Shown here in pieces: positions 31,005-36,742 of a DNA stretch of 36,742 nt. Positions within the stretch are counted from its first letter, which is position 1, and each line of letters opens with the position of its first letter. The notes beneath the pieces were generated by a model that saw nothing but the letters and a program-made list of their open reading frames with translations, ran no database searches and had not been told where the DNA came from. The position numbers and the translations under genes are program-made. The stretch lies in contig JAGAYZ010000053.1 in assembly GCA_017940245.1 (NCBI GenBank), forward strand, positions 1 to 36,742, written 5' to 3'. The DNA comes from Muribaculaceae bacterium. Lineage in GTDB: Bacteria > Bacteroidota > Bacteroidia > Bacteroidales > Muribaculaceae.

Positions 31005-32539
31005 CAGTCAATGGTCTTGGTTTTTCCGGTTGCCAAATTATAACTCAAGTGTGCGCCATCGGCGGCACGCAGGCGCAGGATGTTGTTCTTGCTGTCGCCG
31101 AAACCGATGTCGGTGGGCCCGCTGGCTTTTCCTTTGGGCGAGTAGATGGTGAAATACTTGCGTGAATCTTTGTTGAATCCATACACCGAGCCGCTCTTGT
31201 CGCTGAACACGATGTAGTTCTCGTTTTCCACCTTCTTGTGCATGTCCTTCATGTTGAAGATGGGCTTGTCGTAGGTGGCCGATTTCATGCTCACTTCCTC
31301 GCCTTTTTTCAGTTGTTCCATCTTTTCCTGGTTGTCCTTGTTCCAGCGCGCGTCGGCACTGTCGGGGCTGGCCATGGCCTTCTCCATCTCTTCTTTTTCG
31401 CGGGCTTCTTCCTCGGCTTTAAGCTCTTCTTCGGTGGGGAAGTAGAGGATTTTGATGCTTTGGGCCTCGGTCTGCAGGAATCGGCGCTCGGGCGAGTTGA
31501 TGGGATCTAGCGGCTTGCCGTAGACATATTGGCGCCCATCGGTGCGCGATTTGACGGCGCCTTCATAGTCGAGGCTGGTGAGTTTTTTTGCCGCCACGTC
31601 GAAGAGGTTGAGCGACACGCGTCCTCTCGACCCTTCTCCGCTGGGCGTGTTCATGTAGGCGAAATAGAGACATTCCTTTCCGTCTACTTTCACAGCACGC
31701 GGCACCTGCTGGATGTCGGCGATGAGGCTGTTGTTGTCAAGGGTGATGGTGCGTCCGTCCAGGTACTTGGTGTGCATGTTCTCGGGAGTCCACAAGCTGC
31801 CGCTGCGGGTGAGCTGGTAAATCTTGATAAAGGTTCGCTCGGTGGCACTCGACAGGTAGGTGATGCCCCAGATGCGGTCGGGCACGTCGTTGCCGTTGCC
31901 GGGCACCATCACGGCCGACGCTGCAGTGGCTCCGTCGCCCATGAGGTTGTTGCGATTCAGTTCGCCCACAAAGATGGCCAGCGGGTCCTGTCCGTTCATG
32001 TCGGCTACGAGGGCCGAGTCGGTATTCTCGCTTGCCTTTTGCTGGTCGCTGCTGCTGTTGCAACTGCGCATGAGCAACAGCCCGCCTATGATGGCAGCCA
32101 GGGCAATAAAGCCGATAATCAGGTTGCGGTTATAGTGGCCTGCGGGAGCGTCATTCTCGTCGTCGTCATCATCGTCATTATTGTCGTTGAGCCAGGAATT
32201 GGCGCGCTGCCGCTCGGCCTCTTCACGCTGTCGCTGCTGTTGCTGCTCACGCCGGCGGCGTTCTTCGCGCAACTCTTGTTCGCGCCGACGGCGCTCAAGT
32301 TCTTCTTGGCGCTGTTGCTCGTTGAAAGTGATGGGTTTCTGAGTGGCGGCGGGAGCCACGATGGCCTCGTCGTCCATATCGTTGCGCACCATCTTGCCGC
32401 ACTTGGGGCAAAAAACAGAATTGGCGGGAATCATGTTGCCGCACGACGGGCATTGCATTTCATTGCTCAGGCGAGTTCCGCATTGATTGCAAAACGATGA
32501 GCCTTGCGGAGCCTCGTTACCACACTTGGGACATTTCAT
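31004..32539 (-). CDS. Double zinc-ribbon, coiled-coil, single-pass membrane protein
   Basis: The 511-residue product has two zinc ribbons at its N-terminus (C3, C6, C17, C20 and C30, C33, C44, C47), then a Gln/Arg/Glu-rich coiled coil (about 72-114), an Asp/Asn stretch (118-130), one membrane helix (139-157), and a soluble C-terminal part of about 350 residues with a Lys/Glu-rich helix near 385-425. The cytosolic side probably holds the zinc ribbons. The C-terminal part has YIVFSDKSGSVYGFNKDS and other beta-strand-like units, suggesting a propeller or beta-rich domain. I do not recognise a named family. It leads the operon that continues through the microprotein, GNAT-like, CotH, glycosyltransferase and frr genes. 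Confidence 0.8.
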   Translation of the reverse strand: MKCPKCGNEAPQGSSFCNQCGTRLSNEMQCPSCGNMIPANSVFCPKCGKMVRNDMDDEAIVAPAATQKPITFNEQQRQEELERRRREQELREERRRREQQQQRQREEAERQRANSWLNDNNDDDDDDENDAPAGHYNRNLIIGFIALAAIIGGLLLMRSCNSSSDQQKASENTDSALVADMNGQDPLAIFVGELNRNNLMGDGATAASAVMVPGNGNDVPDRIWGITYLSSATERTFIKIYQLTRSGSLWTPENMHTKYLDGRTITLDNNSLIADIQQVPRAVKVDGKECLYFAYMNTPSGEGSRGRVSLNLFDVAAKKLTSLDYEGAVKSRTDGRQYVYGKPLDPINSPERRFLQTEAQSIKILYFPTEEELKAEEEAREKEEMEKAMASPDSADARWNKDNQEKMEQLKKGEEVSMKSATYDKPIFNMKDMHKKVENENYIVFSDKSGSVYGFNKDSRKYFTIYSPKGKASGPTDIGFGDSKNNILRLRAADGAHLSYNLATGKTKTID

Positions 32540-32580
32540 AGTTCTATGCTTGTTTTATGAGTTTACATTTTTCCAACTTA

Positions 32581-32588
32581 CAAAGGTA
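32581..32588 (-). promoter_or_regulatory. -7 box for the zinc-ribbon to frr operon
   Basis: Plus-strand CAAAGGTA reads TACCTTTG on the minus strand, the same sequence as the box of the lipoprotein operon. No -33 box at normal spacing is evident. The leader to the ATG at 32539 would be about 35 nt. Confidence 0.45.
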
Positions 32589-32760
32589 TTGAATTTGTCC
32601 CAAATATCGTAAAAAAATGACTAAAAAATCACATCTGGTCGGCATTTTACCCTTTTTTTCCAGCAGAAACGGTTGCAATGGGCGCAATCGTTGTCGCCCG
32701 TCACCCTCATGACGAGTGGCGGGCAGAGTGTAAAGCGATGAATCTGTCGCCCGAGGCTAA

Positions 32761-34272
32761 TCAGAACTGGAAGTAGATGAAGGGCTGGATGTCGCTGCTC
32801 TTGACTTGAATGATGAGCACAATCATCACCACCAGAATCACTACATAGGCCGCCATGGGCAGGCGGGTGAAGGCTTGCTTGCAGCGCTGCTCAAGCGACT
32901 GTGGCGCAAAGTGCAGCACATAGCCCAGTGCCATGAGGGCAAACACCTGCCAGTAGCCTGTGAGCAACTGCCACAGCAGTTCGGGATGGAAGTTGGTGAA
33001 GATTTGGCGAATCATGGTGATGGAACTGGCAAACTCCTTGTTGCGGAAGAAGATCCAGCACAGGCAGGCGAAGTGGAACGTGCCCACCACGCACAGCACC
33101 TGCACCCAGCGGCGGCGATGCGGTGTGCCCTGGCGCTGGCCGGTGATGGCCATCCACATCTTGTGCAAGGCCAGTGCCACGCCATGCAGCGTGCCCCACA
33201 TCACAAAGTTCCAGCTGGCGCCATGCCACAAGCCGCCCAGGAACATGGTGATCATCAGGTTCAGGTACTGGCGCACCTTGCCCTTGCGGTTGCCGCCCAG
33301 CGAGATGTAGAGGTAGTCGCGCAGCCACGAGCTCAGCGAGATGTGCCACCGCCGCCAGAACTCGGTGATAGACGCGCTCTTGTAGGGGCTGTCGAAGTTG
33401 ATGTTGAAGCGGAATCCCAGCAGCAAGGCGATGCCGATGGCCATGTCGCTGTAGCCCGAAAAGTCGCAATAAATCTGCAGTGCGTAGCCATACACGCCCA
33501 GCAGGTTCTCCAGGCCGCTGTAGAGCGAGGGGTTGTCGAAGATGCGCTCCACAAAGTTCACGCTGATGTAGTCGCTGATGACGGCTTTCTTGAATAATCC
33601 GCACACGATGAACCACATGCCCGTGCCCACCATGTGGCGCGTGACCAGCAACGGCTTGCGTATCTGCGGAATGAAGTCGGCCGCACGCACAATGGGGCCG
33701 GCCACCAGCTGCGGGAAGAATGACACGTAGAATGCGTAGTCGAGCAGACGGTCGAGCGGCTTGATTTTCTGGCGGTAAACGTCGATGGTGTAACTCAGCG
33801 ACTGGAATGTGAAGAACGAGATGCCCACGGGCAGGAAGATATCAAGGTCGTGCCACGGCGTGCCGCTCAGCTGCGATAGAATGTGGCCGAAGAAGTTGGT
33901 GTACTTGAAATACCCCAGCAATCCCAGGTCGATGCACAGGCTCAGTGCCACCAGCCACTTGCGACGCGCCCGGCTTGTGGTGCGCGCCATGACCTGCGCG
34001 ATGAGGAAGTCGCTGCACGTGACCACGGCCAGCAGAAAGAAGTAGAAACCGCTCGACTTATAGTAGAAGTAGTAACTGAAGCAAGTCACAAACAGCAGTC
34101 GCAGCGTGTCGGCACGGTGCAGCGCGGCGTAGACGATGAGAAACGCTGCCGCCAGCCACAAGAAGATGCCGCTGCTGAATATCATGGGCGACTGCGGGTC
34201 GTAACTCAACTGCCCCACAATCGCGCTCCAGGGTATGTGATGAAACAAATTAAAAATCGATGTCTGGTCCAT
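32761..34272 (-). CDS. MBOAT-family O-acyltransferase (AlgI/DltB type)
   Basis: The 503-residue product is polytopic with about ten hydrophobic segments and the family motifs FLPVGISFFTFQSLSYTIDV, FFPQLVAGPIVRA, YCDFSGYSDMAIG, FWRRWHISLSSWLRDYLYI (about 305-323) and FLGGLWHGASWNF with the putative catalytic His350. Such proteins transfer acyl (often acetyl) groups to polysaccharides or cell-wall polymers. I used the ATG at 34272, close after a leader of about 90 nt; the open frame continues upstream without family sequence. The partner SGNH/AlgJ-type gene that often follows is not seen here. Promoter at 34370-34401. Confidence 0.94.
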   Translation of the reverse strand: MDQTSIFNLFHHIPWSAIVGQLSYDPQSPMIFSSGIFLWLAAAFLIVYAALHRADTLRLLFVTCFSYYFYYKSSGFYFFLLAVVTCSDFLIAQVMARTTSRARRKWLVALSLCIDLGLLGYFKYTNFFGHILSQLSGTPWHDLDIFLPVGISFFTFQSLSYTIDVYRQKIKPLDRLLDYAFYVSFFPQLVAGPIVRAADFIPQIRKPLLVTRHMVGTGMWFIVCGLFKKAVISDYISVNFVERIFDNPSLYSGLENLLGVYGYALQIYCDFSGYSDMAIGIALLLGFRFNINFDSPYKSASITEFWRRWHISLSSWLRDYLYISLGGNRKGKVRQYLNLMITMFLGGLWHGASWNFVMWGTLHGVALALHKMWMAITGQRQGTPHRRRWVQVLCVVGTFHFACLCWIFFRNKEFASSITMIRQIFTNFHPELLWQLLTGYWQVFALMALGYVLHFAPQSLEQRCKQAFTRLPMAAYVVILVVMIVLIIQVKSSDIQPFIYFQF

Positions 34273-34369
34273 TAATCCACCGTGATTGAGTGGTGTGCGG
34301 TGCGATGCCTTACGATTCCAGCTGTGCCGTGTGTGCGTGGAAAATCGGGGCTCACACAAAATTCGGGTG

Positions 34370-34401
34370 CAAAATTACACTTTTCTCCACGAGCCAGCAA
34401 A
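34370..34401 (-). promoter_or_regulatory. MBOAT gene promoter
   Basis: On the minus strand TTTG (34401-34398), 20 bp, TAATTTTG (34377-34370). Both boxes are consensus. It lies just past the terminator hairpin of the next gene upstream, so the two transcripts are separate. Confidence 0.65.
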
Positions 34402-34410
34402 ACTTGCTGC

Positions 34411-34450
34411 AAAAAAGTGCCAAAGGCGCCTTCTTTGGAGCCTTTGGCAC
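34411..34450 (-). terminator. Intrinsic terminator after the Big_2-dockerin gene
   Basis: GTGCCAAAGGC (34417-34427) and GCCTTTGGCAC (34440-34450) form a perfect 11-bp stem with a 12-nt loop, and on the minus strand TTTTTT (34416-34411) follows directly. Confidence 0.85.
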
Positions 34451-34481
34451 AATAGATTTGGGAGTTATTTCTTTGAAACGG

Positions 34482-35666
34482 TCAATTCACCTTGAGGATG
34501 GCGTTGATCACCACGTTCACATCGCTCACATCCGTTTTGCCATCGCCGTTCACGTCGGTACTATTGGCTTGTTGCTCAGGTAATACATAAATCAAGCAAT
34601 CGGCAGTGAGGTTGCTGTTGTCGACCGACTTGGCTGTGATGACACACTCGCCCCAGTCGAGGGCATAGACCGTTCCACCTACCACGCGTGCCACAGCTGG
34701 GTCACTGCTCGACCATGTTACGCGTTGCGTTGCTTCGGTTGGCAGGATGGCGGCTGTTAGCTTTAGCTGCTCGCCCACATGCATCTCGGCTTCTTCCTGC
34801 CCTAGAGTGATGCCTGTCGGTTGAACAGCGGTGACGGAGACAATACAAGACGCACTCAGATTGGTGCCGTCGTTAGTAGTTGCGGTAATGGTTGCCATTC
34901 CTTTGCTGACGGCTGTCACTCTACCGGTAGCATCTACGGTGGCTACGTTCTCATTACTTGAAGTCCAAGTTACCGACTTGTCGGTAGCTTCGGCGGGCAA
35001 CACTGTGGCTTTTAATGAATGTGAAGCACCCTTTTCCAAAGTGAGTGTGGTTTGGTCTAATGATATGGATGTGACCAGCATTGGATTAACCATAATTTCA
35101 CATGTGGCAGTGGTTCCGTAGTTGGTAGAGGCAGTTATGGTTGCAGAACCTGAGCCGACAGCCGTAACCTTTCCAAATAGATCAACAAGAGCAACACTTG
35201 TATTGCTTGAAGAAAATGTTACTTCAGCAGGTGGATTACTCGTAATAGGTGAAAATTGGTATTGTAGAGTTCGTGAATCATTAATATCCATTTCCATGGT
35301 TGTTGGGAATATCGAAATTTCAACTTTGTTGCAAGAAATATGAAATGTATATATGTGTGGTGTAGGACGAGTATCGGTGTAATTGCATACACATTTTAAG
35401 ATTCTCTCGCCAATAAACATTCTTTTAAGTGTAATAGTCGCTGTGTTTTTATCTGTATAGATGTCATAATCTAGCTGGTCAGACGGAGATGCGATTTGCC
35501 ATTCAAAACTAGAATAGTTCCTTGTTACATTATCTTTTTTAAAGCTCGTTGGCGTACTAAAAGTGTATGACTCACCCACCCATAAGCTGACGGATTCATC
35601 GGCATTTATAGATGGGCTGTAGCAGAGCATTGTGATTACACACAGAATTTTATAAAAAGTTTTCAT
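34482..35666 (-). CDS. Secreted protein with Big_2 Ig-like repeats and a dockerin-like C-terminus
   Basis: The 394-residue product has a signal peptide (about 1-22), an N-terminal Ig-like domain (about 25-112), then three Big_2 domains: about 113-193 (TSVALVDLFGKVTAVGSGSA), 196-280 (ENVATVDATGRVTAVSKGMA) and 285-365 (PAVARVVGGTVYALDWGECV). The last 26 residues contain DVNGDGKTDVSDVNVVINAIL-type sequence, one calcium-binding dockerin-like loop. It may be a cell-surface or secreted adhesin-like protein. The 5' half is noticeably AT-richer than the rest of the window. The gene has a very long, structured leader (to about 35996) and a strong terminator at 34411-34450. Confidence 0.85.
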   Translation of the reverse strand: MKTFYKILCVITMLCYSPSINADESVSLWVGESYTFSTPTSFKKDNVTRNYSSFEWQIASPSDQLDYDIYTDKNTATITLKRMFIGERILKCVCNYTDTRPTPHIYTFHISCNKVEISIFPTTMEMDINDSRTLQYQFSPITSNPPAEVTFSSSNTSVALVDLFGKVTAVGSGSATITASTNYGTTATCEIMVNPMLVTSISLDQTTLTLEKGASHSLKATVLPAEATDKSVTWTSSNENVATVDATGRVTAVSKGMATITATTNDGTNLSASCIVSVTAVQPTGITLGQEEAEMHVGEQLKLTAAILPTEATQRVTWSSSDPAVARVVGGTVYALDWGECVITAKSVDNSNLTADCLIYVLPEQQANSTDVNGDGKTDVSDVNVVINAILKVN

Positions 35667-35699
35667 AAGAAAGAAATTTTTGGTGCTCCGCTACCCCGT

Positions 35700-35996
35700 T
35701 GAGCGATACTGAGTAAAAAGAAAAGCGCGGGAGTCTGTACCAGTCACTCGTCCCGCGTATCAAGGCTCTTGCATGCCCTCACTGCTTGAACGAGCAACGC
35801 AGAAACCCACGCCGAATATGACATGAATGAAATTCATACATATCCACGCAAGGGCATTCTACTATTGCTTCGGCCTTAGCAGTGATTTGAATTTGCAAGA
35901 TTCTGATACGCTAAGAACAAAGCGTCTTAGTAAACGCCTTTCATAATTTAATAAAACATCTTGTTCCGAGTCACTACAGAGCAGTGCCGAAACTTG
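35700..35996 (-). ncRNA. Candidate structured leader RNA or small RNA
   Basis: A strong minus-strand promoter at 36003-36034 starts a transcript about 330 nt before the Big_2 gene. Complementary segments along it include CTAAGA (35911-35916) with TCTTAG (35925-35930), the competing ACGCT (35908-35912) with AGCGT (35921-35925), ATGAAT-GAA-ATTCAT (35823-35837), and ATGCCCT (35773-35779) with AGGGCAT (35851-35857), which closes a domain around the former hairpin. It ends near a terminator-like hairpin (35714-35757). Structure and terminator before the gene suggest either an attenuating leader or an independent small RNA. I do not recognise an Rfam family. Inference. Confidence 0.45.
35714..35757 (-). 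terminator. Terminator-like hairpin inside the leader
   Basis: CGCGGGA and TCCCGCG (35726-35732 with 35751-35757) form a 7-bp GC-rich stem with an inner CTG-GTA-CAG; on the minus strand CTTTTCTTTTT (35725-35714 region) follows. It lies about 50 bp before the Big_2 start codon, with no other promoter between. Confidence 0.6.
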
Positions 35997-36002
35997 ACCT
36001 CG

Positions 36003-36034
36003 CAAAATTACAACATTTTTTGAGAAAACTCAAA
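36003..36034 (-). promoter_or_regulatory. Promoter of the structured leader
   Basis: On the minus strand TTTG (36034-36031), 20 bp, TAATTTTG (36010-36003), both consensus. The start is predicted near 35996. Confidence 0.65.
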
Positions 36035-36065
36035 CCTAGAGATAATAAAAAAGTACCCCCGTTTC

Positions 36066-36085
36066 GATAATAAGTGATAATAAGT
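36066..36085 (+). repeat. 10-bp tandem repeat upstream of the antitoxin promoter
   Basis: GATAATAAGT occurs twice in tandem (36066-36075, 36076-36085), about 35 bp upstream of the -33 region of the relB promoter. It could be a binding site or chance in AT-rich DNA. Confidence 0.5.
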
Positions 36086-36116
36086 GAGAGATGTTTCAAA
36101 GAAATATATAAAATGA

Positions 36117-36147
36117 TTGCGATTTTCGTCAAAATGACGTAATTTTG
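36117..36147 (+). promoter_or_regulatory. Toxin-antitoxin promoter with operator-like inverted repeat
   Basis: TTG (36117-36119), 20 bp, TAATTTTG (36140-36147). Between the boxes lies the inverted repeat CGTCA-AAA-TGACG (36127-36139), placed where a RelB-type antitoxin would bind to repress its own operon. The operator role is inference. Confidence 0.55.
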
Positions 36148-36175
36148 TGGCATCATTATTTAAAATTGATCGAAT

Positions 36176-36466
36176 ATGGCACAAGTTTCTATGACAGTCC
36201 GATTGGATTCCAAGCTAAAAGCGGCGTTTGACGATTTATGCGCTCAATTCGGAATGAGTGCTAATACCGCAATGAATATCTTTGTCAATGCCGTGGTGAG
36301 AGGTCGTCGCATCCCGTTTGAGATTAAGGCTCAGGAACAGGAAAGCGTTGATGCTCGCACGGCATTCTACAAATTGAGGGAAGAATCGGAGCGTAATTTT
36401 CAGTCAGAAATGTCGGTTGCAGAAATTGATGAAGAAATCTATAAAGCTAGGTCAGAACGGAAATAA
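36176..36466 (+). CDS. RelB/DinJ-family antitoxin
   Basis: The 96-residue product starts with a ribbon-helix-helix pattern (VSMTVRLDSKLKAAFDDLCA) and continues FGMSANTAMNIFVNAVVRG, RRIPFEI, as in RelB/DinJ antitoxins. The antitoxin would bind DNA at its N-terminus and the toxin through its C-terminal tail (about 55-96). The toxin gene starts 3 bp after its stop but is interrupted, so this may be an orphan antitoxin now. Confidence 0.9.
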   Translation: MAQVSMTVRLDSKLKAAFDDLCAQFGMSANTAMNIFVNAVVRGRRIPFEIKAQEQESVDARTAFYKLREESERNFQSEMSVAEIDEEIYKARSERK

Positions 36467-36469
36467 CTT

Positions 36470-36602
36470 ATGATTTACGCTGTAATTGATACCAATGTGA
36501 TCGTTTCTGCGTTACTGACCCGCAATGCCGAATCGTCTACGGTCAAGGTCATTGAAGCGTTGCTGTGTGGCAAAATTGTTCCGTTATATAACGAAGAAAT
36601 TA
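36470..36602 (+). pseudogene. PIN-family toxin gene truncated by an insertion sequence
   Basis: The frame starts MIYAVIDTNVIVSALLTRN, with the catalytic Asp7 of PIN-domain ribonucleases and the start typical of the putative toxin PIN family (TIGR00305). It reads on to LYNEEI at about codon 44, then meets GGGACACCC at 36603, after which the sequence no longer resembles the family and reaches a stop at 36656-36658. A complete protein would have about 140 residues, including further acidic active-site residues that are absent here. The loss is consistent with insertion of the element at 36603. Confidence 0.8.
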
Positions 36603-36665
36603 GGGACACCCGCAAAAACCTGTGTGTTAAATTTTATTTACAGTCTCAATTAGAGTGAAAATATG

Positions 36666-36673
36666 TACCTTTG
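36666..36673 (+). promoter_or_regulatory. -7 box before the transposase
   Basis: TACCTTTG matches TAnnTTTG; no -33 element is clear. AGAGG precedes the start codon at 36696. Confidence 0.4.
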
Positions 36674-36695
36674 CGTAATAAAAAACGCAGAGGAT

Positions 36696-36742
36696 ATGGA
36701 GAACGCCTATAAAAAACTGCTGGGCTATATACTGCCCAGTGA
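36696..36742 (+). CDS. Transposase N-terminus (partial)
   Basis: The visible 15 residues read MENAYKKLLGYILPS, resembling the N-terminus of small first proteins of ISAon1-type elements in Bacteroidales. The start is supported by AGAGG four bases upstream. It continues past the end of the window. Confidence 0.5.
   Translation, partial: MENAYKKLLGYILPS

Larger units (their letters stand above)
36603..36742 (+). mobile_element. Left end of an insertion sequence (runs off the window)
   Basis: GGGACACCC at 36603 begins where the toxin gene loses similarity, then AT-rich non-coding DNA and a transposase-like start codon at 36696 follow. This is the layout of an IS left end; I infer it is of the ISAon1/ISL3-like group common in Bacteroidales from the N-terminal sequence of the encoded protein. 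The right end, target duplication and family cannot be confirmed here. Confidence 0.6.

Noticed and set aside
34273-34359. An N-terminal extension of the MBOAT gene by 29 codons.
   Set aside because: The extension is basic and has no membrane or family character; the ATG at 34272 gives the expected start of the protein.
35685-35712. A stretch that on the minus strand resembles a tRNA D arm (GCTCAAC...GAGCACC).
   Set aside because: No anticodon arm, T arm or acceptor stem can be found around it, and the neighbouring sequence is AT-rich leader.

Overview
The window reads as chromosomal DNA of a gut-type Bacteroidales bacterium; I infer Muribaculaceae or a close relative. The evidence is a fused SecDF gene, repeated promoters of the Bacteroidetes form TTTG/TTG - 19-20 bp - TAnnTTTG, few Shine-Dalgarno sites, Bacteroidales-type surface lipoproteins and dockerin/CotH proteins, and the nadK / pdxJ-exbB-exbD-tonB arrangement typical of this order. 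I saw no rRNA, tRNA or CRISPR array.

Layout. 1-339: 3' end of queG. 365-3487 (minus): lipoprotein, outer-membrane phospholipase A and DUF4421 barrel-like protein, an envelope operon. 3837-3961: a free-standing plus-strand promoter and terminator that look like a small RNA. 4012-6433 (minus): argR, a catalytically divergent argC-like gene, ssb and rdgB. 6601-9610 (minus): secDF with its terminator. 9611-10290: intergenic DNA with a duplicated promoter-proximal repeat and an internally deleted AAA-ATPase-like pseudogene. 10291-14733 (plus): 2-hydroxyacid dehydrogenase, Ig-like lipoprotein and AGCS symporter. 14820-15836: an orphan tyrosine recombinase. 15887-21966 (minus): eight tightly packed genes, pdxJ, exbB, exbD, tonB-like, a NapH/NosR-like Fe-S membrane protein, ABC ATPase, FtsX-like permease and phosphodiesterase. 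22156-23729: nadK and a zinc-site-less sirtuin, tail to tail. 23897-25954 (plus): two FKBP prolyl isomerases and a DEDDh exonuclease. 25971-26223: an array of REP-like palindromes with a 30-bp tandem repeat. 26253-32539 (minus): zinc-ribbon membrane protein, a 34-residue membrane microprotein, GNAT-like protein, CotH-dockerin protein, glycosyltransferase and frr. 32761-34272: MBOAT acyltransferase. 34417-36742: an AT-richer accessory stretch with a Big_2-dockerin protein behind a ~330-nt structured leader, and a RelB/PIN toxin-antitoxin pair whose toxin is interrupted by an insertion sequence running off the window.

How it fits together. Much of the window is envelope biology: protein export (SecDF), TonB energisation (ExbBD-TonB), outer-membrane lipid and barrel proteins, surface glycan and acyl modification, and secreted Ig/dockerin proteins. 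Cofactor genes (pdxJ, nadK, sirtuin) sit around the Ton cluster. The most unusual items are the structured leader RNA, the candidate small RNA, the palindrome array, the divergent ArgC, the Fe-S/ABC cluster co-transcribed with the Ton genes, and the coupled microprotein.
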